From positions 9,823,501 through 9,887,500 of the forward strand of contig NZ_LT629775.1 of assembly GCF_900105395.1 (NCBI RefSeq): DNA of 64,000 bases. Direction: 5' to 3'. This stretch comes from Streptomyces sp. TLI_053 (lineage in GTDB: Bacteria > Actinomycetota > Actinomycetes > Streptomycetales > Streptomycetaceae). Both the position numbers and the translations under genes were made by a program. The notes under the pieces are model-generated. The model made no database searches. It was given only the letters and a program-made list of their open reading frames with translations, and had not been told where the DNA came from. Below, piece after piece: positions 33,643 through 43,112 of the stretch. Every line of letters begins with the position of its first letter. Positions within the stretch are counted from its first letter, which is position 1.

Positions 33643-34447
33643 TCAGTACGACTGTCCGTCAGCTCCGCCCGGGGCCTGGCAGTTGTCGGCCGGGACGGTG
33701 TCCACGGTGCCGTCGTTGCCCTTCCCACCCCTGCCACCGGGGTGTCCGTCGCCGCCCCGCACGTGGCCCGTTCCGGCCTTGAGGGCGGTGATCCGGCGGT
33801 TGTTCCCGTCGCCGCCGCGGCCGCCTTCCCCCCCGGCACGTGGTGCCGACCTGTCCGGCACGACCACCGTCGCCGCCCGTGGCGCGGACGGCCTCGAAGC
33901 CGGCGAGGCCCTCCTCGACGGTGACACGGCCGTCGTTGCCGCTCCCGCCGGACGCCTCGACGGTGGTGCCGCTCCCGCTGCCGAAGACACGGTCGTTGTT
34001 GCCTGCGCCGCCGTGGCCGCCGTCGCCGCACCGGTGGACGCAGGAGCCCTCGGCGTTCAGGCCCTGCGACCCGCCACCGCCGATGGCGGTCACGGTGTCG
34101 TTGCCGCCCCCGCCGTAGACCTGCCCGGTGTTCCCGGCCGTCCCGTTCGAACCAGGTGCACCGATCAGGCCGGCCCCACCGCCCCTGAGCAGGATGCAGT
34201 CGTCTCCGGTGCCGCCGTTGACCTGGCCCTGGTTGCCGACCTCGAACGCGGCCCCGTCCGAGTTGATCCGGATCCTGTCGTTCCCGCCGTGCCCATGGAC
34301 GGTGACACCGGCGGGGACCGCGGGGCAGCCGATGAGGTCCTCGCCCTCGGAACCGTTGACCGTCGACCCGCTCACAGCAGCCCCGTCGACGGTACAGGTG
34401 ATGGTGGCGAGGGGTTGCGCGGCATGGACGATCCTCCGGAAGGACAT
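33643..34447 (-). pseudogene. Glycine-rich repeat protein with frameshift, copy 1
   Basis: Minus strand. Frame one starts MSFRRIVHAAQPLATITCTV and gives VSGSTVNGSEGEDLIGCPAV, GNQGQVNGGTGDDCILLRGG and similar blocks. At a seven-G run (33832-33838 on the plus strand as C) the frame is lost. Removing one base restores EGGRGGDGNNRRITALKAG and RGGKGNDGTVDTV up to the stop. The G-G-x-G-N/D-D blocks resemble RTX/calcium-binding or other glycine-rich surface repeats. Unlike copy 2 at 41102, it lacks a normal signal peptide. Confidence 0.55.
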
Positions 34448-34938
34448 GACGGATCCTGCGGGCCGACCCGCGGGGGCCTTCACCGGCCCGGCTCCGGCAG
34501 TGGTGCCGGGGCCGGAGGGCCCCGCCGTCCGCACTGCCCGACACCCGCCGCCCTCACCCCGCGCGGCGGGCCGTACGTCCACGCCCGCGTCACACGCACG
34601 GGCCACGGAGCCGGGGCTTCGGGGGGCTGCCCGGCACGGGAGGAGTGTGGGCCGGCCCCGCGGTCTTCAGGCGCCGGGAACGGACCGGTGGCCCCATGCG
34701 CTGACAGTCACTCACCGGCCGCTCGCACGCCGACCGCCGTCCTGGTCCGCATCGTCGGTGCATCGATCCGGGCCGGCCCGGCCGGGGGCGCACGCCGTGA
34801 GACGGGCGCCCTTTCGTGCTCCCGTCCACCCGGACGCGAGGAGGGCGAGTGTTCACCTTCGGTGCTTGACTGCCACCCGAGCGCGAAAACGCCTCACTCC
34901 GCCGGACCCCCAGGGGCCAGTCAGAAAGGGCCGCATCC
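34448..34938. other. Divergent intergenic region
   Basis: 491 bases between the leftward glycine-rich gene and the rightward secreted protein at 34939. It should carry promoters in both directions. I see no convincing gene. Candidate AT-richer stretches are near 34850-34875 (TGTTCACCTTCGGTGCTTGAC). Confidence 0.4.
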
Positions 34939-35268
34939 ATGCGTCGTCTCCGCATCGCCACGGTCGCCGCCATCAGCGCCGGCGCTCTCCTGCTCGCCCT
35001 CCCCACCTCCGCCGACGCCGCCATCGGCGAGTTCCTCTACAAGGTCGGCCCCGGCCTCCCGCAGGGGCTGACCAACCCGCCGAGCGGGGAGTGCATCAAC
35101 CTGCCCGGCACCACCGACGACGACCCGGCCCACTCGCCCCGGAACCTCACCCTGTCGGCCGCCACCATCTACCTCGACTTCGACTGCGAGGGCACCGCCG
35201 TTGACGTCCTCGCCCCCGGCGGGATCCGCGGCCAGCAGGTGCAATTCCGCTCCGTGCGCTTCTCCTGA
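34939..35268 (+). CDS. Small secreted protein, 109 aa
   Basis: ATG 34939 with AAAGG upstream. Signal peptide RIATVAAISAGALLLALPTS, cleavage near ADA-A. The mature part has two Cys (GECINLPG, DFDCEGTA), predicted strands and the C-terminus QQVQFRSVRFS. Its last 24 codons and terminator were copied 1.53 kb downstream as part of the tandem duplication. Function unknown. Confidence 0.65.
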   Translation: MRRLRIATVAAISAGALLLALPTSADAAIGEFLYKVGPGLPQGLTNPPSGECINLPGTTDDDPAHSPRNLTLSAATIYLDFDCEGTAVDVLAPGGIRGQQVQFRSVRFS

Positions 35269-35277
35269 CGCACACCC

Positions 35278-35310
35278 CGCAACGGCCCGGCAGACCGCCG
35301 GGCCGTTGCG
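35278..35310 (+). terminator. Terminator of the secreted 109-aa protein
   Basis: CGCAACGGCCCGGC and its perfect complement GCCGGGCCGTTGCG flank a 5-base loop, 10 bases after the stop codon at 35268. It has no T-run. Confidence 0.7.
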
Positions 35311-35487
35311 CACCACCACGACCACCGTCCCGACACCCGCACGATCGGACTCCCCGCGCCGTCCCGGATGGCCGGAGGGCCCGCCGCCGGTTACGTTCGA
35401 CCACAGACGCACACAGTCAGCAAATAGGAACAGACCGTGATGTTCGTGTCCGACAGTGTGTACCCATCCCCATGAACGGAGCCGAGG

Positions 35488-36207
35488 ATGACCGATCACG
35501 TACGGGTCCGGAAAGTCACCGCAACGGCGCTGCGCCACCGCGTGCGCCTGGGCGTCGCCGCCCTGGCCGTCGCGGCACTCCCGCTCGCGGCCCTCTCCCC
35601 GGCCCGCGCCGCCGACCAGGCCCCGGCCGGTGAGGCTCCCAGCGCCGCCGCCCTGGCCCGGGAGACCAGCGTGGCCTCCGAACTGGCGGCCATGGGGCTC
35701 GAGGTGCGGACCAAAGTAGGCCTGATCGTCGCCTTCGGCGACGCCGGCATCGTCAACGCGGCCGTCGCCCACTTCGCCGACGAGGACCCCATCGCCCTGT
35801 TCACCGGCCCCGACGAGACCGGCACCGGCTACCTGCTGATCCGGGGCACCAGCATCGCCCCGTGGATCGGCTTCACCCCCGGATCCGGCGTCGCCATCCA
35901 GTCGGTCAGCAACGAAACCGACGACGAGGTCGTCGTCTACGACCAGGCCACCGGCCATCTCAACGTCGCCGAGGACCACCACACGGCGGAGAACCTGCCC
36001 CGGCCCCACACCCCCTCGGGCAAGGCCAACCGCGCCGGCGCCACACACAGCGCCGTCGCCCTCCATGGACCTGACGGCGTCCTGTCCGGCAACCAGACCG
36101 AGATCCCCGTCCACATCCCGATCAACATCTGCGGCACCGCGGGCGGCGTCGTCAGCATTCTCCACCCGGGACTCGGCGCCATTGCCAGCTGTACCCACAC
36201 GGACTGA
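35488..36207 (+). CDS. Secreted protein with chaplin-like C-terminus, copy 2
   Basis: 239 aa, ATG 35488 after GGAGCCGAGG. Signal peptide VRLGVAALAVAALPLAALSP. The central domain shared with 31818 follows (SELAAMGLEVRTKVGLIVAF; ALFTGPDETGTGYLLIRGTS). The C-terminal chaplin-like segment is EIPVHIPINICGTAGGVVSI, then LHPGLGAIASC. The chaplin hallmark CGN is CGT here, so it is a diverged repeat. It is nearly identical to copy 3 over its first 185 residues because of the tandem duplication. Confidence 0.75.
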   Translation: MTDHVRVRKVTATALRHRVRLGVAALAVAALPLAALSPARAADQAPAGEAPSAAALARETSVASELAAMGLEVRTKVGLIVAFGDAGIVNAAVAHFADEDPIALFTGPDETGTGYLLIRGTSIAPWIGFTPGSGVAIQSVSNETDDEVVVYDQATGHLNVAEDHHTAENLPRPHTPSGKANRAGATHSAVALHGPDGVLSGNQTEIPVHIPINICGTAGGVVSILHPGLGAIASCTHTD

Positions 36208-36730
36208 TCCGGCCCCCGCACACACCGGCCGGCCGACACGGGAGATGCCGGCCGCGCGTCCAGCGGCCGTGGTCCGGGTGGCCGCGGTACCCCCTGTGCG
36301 CACGTCCCAGCGCATCGCGGTGACCACCGTCGCGGGCGTGCCGCCATCCGGGCGAGGTCCTCGGAGAGCTGTGGGTGGGCGAGCAGACGTGCCAGCCCGA
36401 GGAGGGCGACGGCGCCGGGAGCAGAGCGCATCACTCAAGGGCGGCGCACAGCGCCGCCGGTCGCCCGAGCACGGGGCCGAGTTCATCGTCAACGACGCCA
36501 GGTTCTGGGGCGCCCCGGACGCGCAGACGGCGGAGACGGCGGAGACCGTGCCGCTACGGCACCGTCGACGCCCAGGGCCGGGACCGGGTCGATCCCGAAC
36601 CGCAACGGCGCGCCGTCCGGCGGGACCACCCCGGCCGGCCACCGGGCCCGCGGTGTCCGGGCCGGTGCCGCTGCCGACGGCGGAGCAGGGCGCGGCCCTC
36701 GTTCTCGCGGGCGCCGATGACGAGGTCGCC
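36208..36730 (-). pseudogene. Decayed minus-strand tract between duplicated units
   Basis: Minus-strand text such as MMRSAPGAVALLGLARLLAH (then PQLSEDLARMA) and VPPDGAPLRFGIDPVPALGV has protein-like bias but is broken into several frames. The same tracts recur in unit B (37736-38340). They look like remains of one or two leftward genes that were carried along in the duplication. I do not recognise the families. Confidence 0.3.
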
Positions 36731-36811
36731 GCCGTTGACGTCCTCGCCCCCGGCGGGATCCGCGGCCAGCAGGTGCAACTCCGCTCCGTGCGCTTCTCCT
36801 GACGCACACCC

Positions 36812-36844
36812 CGCAACGGCCCGGCAGACCGCCGGGCCGTTGCG
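36812..36844 (+). terminator. Duplicated copy of the 35278 terminator
   Basis: Same 14-bp arms and 5-base loop as at 35278-35310, displaced by 1534 bases. It follows a truncated gene end, so it has no complete upstream gene to terminate. Confidence 0.6.
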
Positions 36845-37021
36845 CACCACCACGACCACCGTCCCGACACCCGCACGATCGGACTCCCCGCGCCGTCCCG
36901 GATGGCCGGAAGGCCCGCCGCCGGTTACGTTCGACCACAGACGCACACAGTCAGCAAATAGGAACAGACCGTGATGTTCGTGTCCGACAGTGTGTACCCA
37001 TCCCCATGAACGGAGCCGAGG

Positions 37022-37735
37022 ATGACCGATCACGTACAGGTCCGGAAAGTCACCGCAACGGCGCTGCGCCACCGCGTGCGCCTGGGCGTCGCCGCCCTGG
37101 CCGTCGCGGCACTCCCGCTCGCGGCCCTCTCCCCGGCCCGCGCCGCCGACCAGGCCCCGGCCGGCGAGGCTCCCAGCGCCGCCGCCCTGGCCCGGGAGAC
37201 CGGCGTCGCCTCCGAACTGGCGGCCATGGGCCTTGAGGTGCGGACCAAAGTAGGCCTGATCCTCGCCTTCGGCGACGCCGGCATCGTCAACGCGGCCGTC
37301 GCCCACTTCGCCGACGAGGACCCCATCGCCCTGTTCACCGGCCCCGACGAGACCGGCACCGGCTACCTGCTCATCCGGGGCACCAGCATCGCCCCGTGGA
37401 TCGGCTTCACCCCCGGATCCGGCGTCGCCATCCAGTCGGTCAGCAACGAAACCGACGACGAGGTCGTCGTCTACGACCAGGCCACCGGCCACCTCAACGT
37501 CGCCCAGGACCACCACACGGCGGAGAACCTGCCCCAGCCCCACACCCCCTCGGGCAAGGCCAACCGCGCCGGCGCCACACACAGCGCCGTCGCCCTCCAG
37601 GGACCTCCCGGCGTCCTGTCCGGCAACCAGACCCAGATCCCCGTCCACATCCCGACCGACATCTGCGGCAACTCGCGCGGCGTCCTCAGCATCGTCTACC
37701 CGGGGTACGGCTCCACTTGTGTCAACTCGGGCTGA
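37022..37735 (+). CDS. Secreted protein with chaplin-like C-terminus, copy 3
   Basis: 237 aa, ATG 37022, with the same ribosome site, signal peptide and central domain as copy 2. Its C-terminus is closer to the chaplin consensus: QIPVHIPTDICGNSRGVLSI, then VYPGYGSTC. The divergence from copy 2 is concentrated after residue about 190, which suggests selection or gene conversion acting on the chaplin-like part after duplication. Confidence 0.75.
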   Translation: MTDHVQVRKVTATALRHRVRLGVAALAVAALPLAALSPARAADQAPAGEAPSAAALARETGVASELAAMGLEVRTKVGLILAFGDAGIVNAAVAHFADEDPIALFTGPDETGTGYLLIRGTSIAPWIGFTPGSGVAIQSVSNETDDEVVVYDQATGHLNVAQDHHTAENLPQPHTPSGKANRAGATHSAVALQGPPGVLSGNQTQIPVHIPTDICGNSRGVLSIVYPGYGSTCVNSG

Positions 37736-38019
37736 TCCGGCCCCCGCACACACCGGCCGGCTGACACGGGAGATGCCGGCCGCGCGTCCAGCGGCCCGTG
37801 GTCCGGGTGGCCGCGGTACCCCCCCGTGCGCACGCCCCAGCGCATCGCGGTGACCACCGTCGCCGGGCGTGCCGCCATCCGGGCGAGGTCCTCGGAGAGC
37901 TGCGGGTTGGCGAGCAGACGTGCCAGCCCGAGGAGGGCGACGGCGCCGGGAGCAGAGCGCATCACTCAAGGGCGGCGCACACTGCCGCCGGTCGCCCGAG
38001 CACGGGGCCGAGTTCATCG

Positions 38020-38340
38020 TCAAGGACGCCAGGTTCTGGGGCGCCCCGGACGCGCAGACGGCGGAGACCGTGCCGCTACGGCACCGTCGACGCCCAGGGC
38101 CGGGACCGGCTCGATCCCGAACCGCAACGGCGCGCCGTCTGGCGGGACCACCCCGGCCGGCCACCGGTCGTGGAAGGCGCCGTCATCCGCTGCCAGGTCG
38201 AACGCCTGCCAGCAGCGGTCCACGTCGGACTCGGTGGCGCCGGTGCCCGACCACCACGGCCGGTTCACTGCAATGCCGGGCAGATCTTCGGCGGCCGGGC
38301 GGATGACGGTGCCCTCGACGACCGGCGGCTCGCCGTCATG
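38020..38340 (-). pseudogene. Minus-strand gene fragment
   Basis: Reads EPPVVEGTVIRPAAEDLPGI, then VNRPWWSGTGATESDVDRCW, then FDLAADDGAFHDRWPAGVVP, and VPPDGAPLRFGIEPVPALGV. It is open with good bias but has no convincing start and its 3' end (SARPGRPRTWRP) lies in the duplicated unit. It is probably the larger original of the broken tract seen in both units. Family unknown. Confidence 0.35.
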
Positions 38341-38382
38341 GCCCGGCCAGGCAGCCCGTCCCGTGAGGCGGGGTGGAGCCGC

Positions 38383-38799
38383 TCAGATTCTCGTTCCGAC
38401 ATCCTGCGGGCCGTGGGTGGTGTGTACCGGGGTGGTGAGCAGGAACAGCCGGCCCGCGGCCGCGGCGGGCCGCAGGTCGGGGACGCCGGTGAACGGGCCG
38501 GTCACCAGCAACAGGACCTCGCGGGTGCGTAGCGCCCGCCACCACTCGCGCCCGGCGGTGACCGGCCGGTCGAACCACACCCGGCCGTCCGGACCGCGCA
38601 CCGTCAGGCCCGGCGCACCCGCGAGCGCCGACCAGCCGGCGGCCGGAGGCCGCTCCAGGACACCCGGGTCCCGGGCCCACCCCTCCTCCACCCGCACCGG
38701 CCGCGCCTTCGCGGCGGGAACCAGCAGCACCGGACGCCGGTCCGCCGTCAATTCCGGCCATGCCCCGCACCCGGACCCCGCACTGGCAACGATCTCCAC
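38383..38799 (-). CDS. Hypothetical protein, 138 aa
   Basis: GTG 38799 is preceded by GGGGGCG. The product begins VEIVASAGSGCGAWPELTAD, has alternating strands (RPVLLVPAA; TVRGPDGRVWFDRP; EVLLLVTGPFTG) and ends in HGPQDVGTRI. No membrane or catalytic motif is recognised. The frame extends to 38904 but loses bias there. Leftward, next to the broken tract at 38020-38340. Confidence 0.45.
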   Translation of the reverse strand: MEIVASAGSGCGAWPELTADRRPVLLVPAAKARPVRVEEGWARDPGVLERPPAAGWSALAGAPGLTVRGPDGRVWFDRPVTAGREWWRALRTREVLLLVTGPFTGVPDLRPAAAAGRLFLLTTPVHTTHGPQDVGTRI

Positions 38800-39037
38800 G
38801 CAACGCCCCCTGCCCCGTTCCACACCCCGGCACACGCACCCCCGGTGCCGGGTTCGCCGCCCATCATCGCGCACCGGCAGTCCCGCGGCCCCTTCATCGA
38901 GCAAGCGCCCAACCCACCCCTGAGGCGTCGAGTTGGTGTTCCCGGTCGGGCCTCCACCCCACGATGGAGCCCTGACCTGCCGACTTCGTCGGTGGACGGG
39001 ATTCGCGGGAGTGTCGCGGGAATCCCAACGCGGCCGG

Positions 39038-39500
39038 CTACGTCGACTCGACGCCGTGTTCGGCGAGCTGAGCGAGCTGGCCCGGCGTCAGCTTCGCGCG
39101 GCGGGCTTTCTGGTTGTTGAGCCAGGTGCCCAGCGCGAAGTGCGAGACCACCACCTGCTCCTCGCCACCGGGGCCGGCCTCCACGGCCCCTTGTGCGGGC
39201 GGGGCACCCGGGCATGGCGCTCCCGCTGGACGAACTGCGCCAGCGCGGCCAGGCCCTGGGCGAACCGGTCGCCGCGGGACACCGTCGGCTTCGCCTCCGC
39301 GGCGGCCTTCGCGGCCACCAGCCCGGGGTCGGCCTCGATGCCGACCGCCGTCAGCAGGTCCCGCTGGTCCTCCTCGAGGATCGGCCAGCCGGCCCGCTGC
39401 GCCTGGACCCGGCGGCCGAGCTGCTCGCCCCCGAACACGGTGTCCAGGGGCAGCCGCGCCCAGCCGACGCGGCCGTCGGAGTCGAGCCACCAGGACAACA
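39038..39500 (-). pseudogene. HA-domain relic 3
   Basis: WWLDSDGRVGWARLPLDTVF, then GEQLGRRVQAQRAGWP, FAQGLAALAQFVQRERHARV, then after a frameshift near 39190 FALGTWLNNQKARRAKLTPG. It ends GVEST instead of the usual GVEWA. Same layout as the other relics; no start and no helicase core. Confidence 0.6.
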
Positions 39501-39749
39501 CGGCGGGACACCCCGACCGCGATCCGGCCGGAACGCCCCGGGGAGAAATCCGGGCCGGGAGCCGTGCCCCGGCCCGAAGGCACCCTCCAAAACCCGGTCG
39601 ACTGGACCGCCGGTCAATCACCCCGGGGCGAAACGGCCACCAGACAGCGCGCCGCCCGCACCGCCGAACCGGCCTCGTCGCGCGCCGTTGCTACCCGGGG
39701 AGAAACGGCACCCGCCGTCGAAGTGGCCGCGACCGGGCCCCGGCCTCCA

Positions 39750-40306
39750 CGGTCCCCCACCCCGACGACACCGACCCGCAACCCGACGCGGTCCTGCGCA
39801 TCATCTTCGATCCGGTACGCCGCTTCGGCCCGCCGGACCGCACGGACGACCTCACCCTCTCCTACGGCCCGGGCTGGACCACCACGTCCTGGTCGGCGCC
39901 GGAAGCCGGTGGCGTCCACCAGCTCCACCACCAGGGTGTGAGGGTCGGCTGGACCGGACCGCTGCGCGAGGGCCCGTGGGGACCGTGCGGCTGGATCGCG
40001 GTGATCCTGCTGGCCGACGGCCGCGCCGAGCCGCTGCTCGACGAGTCCGGCCGGCCCGTGCCCACCACGACCAGCGCACGGCCCACGACACCCTCCGCAG
40101 CGCCCGCCTGGTTCCGCCGACCGCCACCGCCCGGACCCCGGACACTGACCGCCGAGCCCGCCTCCAGGACGGTGAGGGTGCCGCGCGATCCGCTGCGGGG
40201 CGCGGCCTGCCCCGCGGCATGGACGTCCACATCCCCCTCGACCCCGCCATCTTCGGCCACGCCTGGGTGCTCTCCGGCTGGACGGTGCAGCCGGACGTCC
40301 TGGTGA
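39750..40306 (+). pseudogene. Coding tract without a start codon
   Basis: A well-biased plus-strand frame reads DAVLRIIFDPVRRFGPPDRT, TLSYGPGWTTTSWSAPEAGG, GPCGWIAVILLADGRAEPLL, then fades into a Pro/Thr-rich end. No ATG, GTG or TTG precedes it in frame near 39720-39780, and C-runs there suggest a lost frame. It overlaps the small gene at 40219, which may be its continuation in a second frame. Family unknown. Confidence 0.35.
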
Positions 40307-40500
40307 TCCTCGCAGAGGGCTACCCGGTCGGGTGGGTCGAGCGCGGCCTGGACGGCGGCGACGGCTGGGTCGCGGTCTACGAGGACCACTTCCTCGGCGA
40401 CCCCGAAATCCAGCGGGCCGCCCTCCCACGACACCCCGGAACTGGCCGCCCGGAGTGTCCTCCAGGCCCACGTCCACAACCTCTGACAGTGATGATGTGA
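40219..40500 (+). CDS. Small hypothetical protein, 93 aa
   Basis: ATG 40219. MDVHIPLDPAIFGHAWVLSG and VQPDVLVILAEGYPVGWVER, then WVAVYEDHFLGDPEIQRAAL, read as a compact alpha/beta protein with a weaker tail. It could be a free gene or the C-terminal piece of the tract at 39750. No family recognised. Confidence 0.4.
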   Translation: MDVHIPLDPAIFGHAWVLSGWTVQPDVLVILAEGYPVGWVERGLDGGDGWVAVYEDHFLGDPEIQRAALPRHPGTGRPECPPGPRPQPLTVMM

Positions 40501-41101
40501 CTGGTGGTTCCGCTGATGAGCCTGACTCGCCCTCTGACTGACGTCCACGGCCGCCGGACCGTGCCGTCCGGATCCACGTGGAGGGGGTCTCACCGGCGAC
40601 CGCGGCCGACCGAAGATCTCCCCGGCACCGACCCGGCCCCCGACGCCTCCCGCGCCAGCACCGGCGCGCCGCCGGCCGGCCCGTCGGCCTCGCGGACCTG
40701 GGCGTGGCGGCGGCCGCCGGCTACGGCATCGACCTGCGCCGCCTCCTGGTCGCCGACCACCCCAGCGACCACGCCGTCGAGGTGATCACCGTGCCCGCCG
40801 CCTGCCCCGCCGTCCCCGCCGGAAGCCGATAGGCTCCGGGATTCCGGAGGCGCCTGCAACGTGAACCCGGTGGTAACCCCGCTCTCTGACGGTGACCTGG
40901 CGTTGAGCCAGCCCTCGAGTGCGCAGTTGGCGACCAGGAACTGGTCCGGGCTGTGCTCGGGGCCGGACAACAGCGGGCCTTGGGCGCACCAACTGCTGAG
41001 CGGTCATGGCCGGGCCGGGGGTCGGCCGGTCCGCGGTCGCCGTGTCGGCGACGCCGTCCCGGCCGCCTCCGACACGCCGGCCACCGATCCACCGCCCGGG
41101 G
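40501..41101. other. Intergenic, no supported gene
   Basis: 601 bases between a rightward tract and the 3' end of the leftward glycine-rich gene. A short plus-strand frame near 40578-40832 and a minus-strand frame near 40590-40970 have mixed composition without start signals. I see no element or clear terminator. Confidence 0.4.
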
Positions 41102-42150
41102 TCAGTAGCGGACGTTCGTTCCGTCGGTGCCGCCGGGAGCGTCGTAGGCGCCCGGCGGGACCGTCAGGATGGTGCCGTCGTTGCCCTTGCCACCCCGCCC
41201 GGCCGGTTCGCCGTTGCCGCCGTCCCCGCCCTGCACGTAGGCGCGTCCGGCCAGGAGGACCTCGATGGTCCGGTTGTTGCCGTTGCCGCCCCGGCCACCG
41301 CCCCCGTCGTAGCCGGAACCGAAGGCCACCCCCCCGCTCCTGCCGCGTCCGCCGATCGCACGGACCGCGACGGTGTCGGGGAAGCCGTCCTCCACGGTGA
41401 CCTTGCCGTCGTTGCCGTGGCCGCCGTCGCCGCCCTCGCCTGAGGCATCACCGCCGCTGCCCGCTCCACCGACGACGGTGACCGTGCTGCCCGTCCCGCT
41501 GCCGATGATGCGCTCGTTGTTGCCGTCACCGCCGTGGCCGCCGTCGCAATCGGCGAGGCCCTGGTACCTGCCGCCGTTCCCGCCGCGTCCACCGGTGGCG
41601 CTGATGCTGCCGTGGGCGCTGATGCGACCGTCGTTGCCGATCCCCCGCGCCCTCCGTTCCCGCACGAGCTGCTCCCGTCGGTGTCGTTCGCCGTGCTGTC
41701 CCTGCCCTTCGCCCCGTTCCCGCCCGTGACGATCACGATGTCGTTGCCGCCTCCGCCGTAGATCTCCCCGCTGTTGCCCGCCTTCCCCGCGCCCCCGGCG
41801 CGAGCAGCCGATCCCCCGGTCACGACGATGGTGTCGTCGCCGCTCCCTCCCCGGACGGTGCCGCGGTTGCCGATCGCGTACTGGGCCCCGTCCGCGTTGA
41901 TCCGGATGAGGTTCTTGCGGCCGACGCCGTTGACGGTGACCCCGGAAGGGATCGCGGGGCAGTCGATCTCGTTCTCGCCCTCGCTGCCGTTGATCGTCGA
42001 ACCGGTGACCGAGACCCCGTTGACCTTGCAGGTGACGGTGGCGGCCTGGGCCGGCGTCGCCACCACGACGCTCGTCGCGGCAACGGCCGACAACAGCGGC
42101 AGGACCGTCCCCAGACGAAGACGGTTCGGGAACACGGGCCTGTGTGACAT
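41102..42150 (-). pseudogene. Secreted glycine-rich repeat protein with frameshift, copy 2
   Basis: ATG 42150 with GGAGG 6 bases upstream. A good signal peptide (LGTVLPLLSAVAATSVVVAT, AQA-A) leads into VTCKVNGVSVTGSTINGSEG, then DCPAIPSGVTVNGVG, RGGSGDDTIVVTGG. A frame change at a short G-run near 41650-41655 separates this from RISAHGSISATGGRGGNGGR, DGGHGGDGNNERIIGSGTG and RGGKGNDGTILTVPPG up to the stop. One added base restores a product of about 350 aa. Homologous to 33643-34447. Probably an exported surface protein. The frameshift is either real or an assembly error. Confidence 0.6.
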
Positions 42151-42448
42151 GGCAAACCTCCAAGAAGACGTGGCACCAGCCGACCGCGCCGCGGGCCGTC
42201 GTTCCGGCGCGGCCGTGCGGGATGTGCCGGGGACCCGACAGCCCCCGTACCACGAAGTACCGGACACCACCGCCCGCTCTCGCACGACAGGCCGAACACC
42301 CACACTCAAGACCACACCAACGGCCCCGGCCCCAGGCCCACCCCAACAAACACCGCCTCCCGGCACCCCCAACCGTTGCGCGCGGACCCGGCGACAGGAC
42401 CACCAGCACACACGGCGCAGGGTCCGCCCCCGTGCGCCCGAACCCGCC

Positions 42449-42637
42449 AGGCCGCACCCAGCGGCCGAGCTGCTCACCCTCGGACACCGTGTCCAGGGGC
42501 GGCCGCGGCCAGTGGACCAGGCCGTCGGTGTCCAGCCACCACAGCCGGGCGGTCGCGTAGGCGCGCTGCCAGGTGACCGGCCACACCGGGCACCACCACG
42601 GGTCGGTCTCCTCCAGCGCGCGGTGCCGCTCCGGCGC
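42449..42637 (-). pseudogene. HA-domain relic 4
   Basis: Only the first HA segment survives: ALAPERHRALEETDPWWCPV, then WPVTWQRAYATARLWWLDTD, PLDTVSEGEQLGRWV. It aligns with the helicase C-terminus at about 60130 (ERIEALNSIDPCWNPAWSID). The rest has been lost. It sits just upstream of the glycine-rich gene, on the same strand. Confidence 0.55.
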
Positions 42638-43112
42638 CAGTGCCCCCTGCTCACCCGCCGGTACCTGCACCCTCCTCGCCGACCGCACCGTCGTCCTCTG
42701 GACCCCCGGCGTTCTCACCCCCTCACCGACGCTCTCCACCGCCTAGGAGCACGTACCGCCCTGCTGCCCAAGGACCGTGTCAGCGCCGCCCGCCACGCCG
42801 TCACCTCCTGGCGCGCCGACCTCGGCCCCGCCACCGGACGACACCGCACCCCCACCCCATCCGCCACCGCTGACCGCCTCCTGCTGTGTGGCGTGGCGGC
42901 CGGAGGGCAGCCGTCCTCGGCGCGGATCGCCGCTGGCGGGTGGCTGACGGACCGTCGGTCGGTGGGTTCCGGCCGGTGCCGAGTTGGCGTGATCCGGTGG
43001 GGAGGTGCCCGATTGGTGGCTGTTCGGCGTGACCGGCAGGGGCGACACTGGTACGTGGGCGATCGGTCCTTCGGTGGCCCCGGACGTCGCCCACGATCCC
43101 GAGGAGGAGCGT
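42638..43112. other. Intergenic region before the PG-binding gene
   Basis: 475 bases between HA relic 4 and the rightward secreted genes at 43113. No supported gene. AT-richer bases near 42985-43010 could be part of a promoter for the rightward pair, but no clear -10/-35 pair stands out. Confidence 0.35.

Larger units (their letters stand above)
35197..36646. repeat. Tandem duplication, unit A
   Basis: About 1.45 kb starting in the 3' end of the secreted-protein gene at 34939. It runs through its terminator, the chaplin-like gene (35488) and a decayed minus-strand tract. It repeats at 36731-38168 with an offset of 1534 bases and only scattered differences. The two chaplin-like genes differ most in their last 45 codons. 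Confidence 0.85.
36731..38168. repeat. Tandem duplication, unit B
   Basis: Second copy of the 35197-36646 segment. It begins inside the duplicated 3' end of the 109-aa protein gene (VDVLAPGGIRGQQVQLRSVR, without its 5' part), which fixes the left junction near 36725-36731. It ends near 38168, where the sequence departs from unit A (CCGGTCGTGGAAGG versus CCGGGCCCGCGGTG). Confidence 0.85.
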
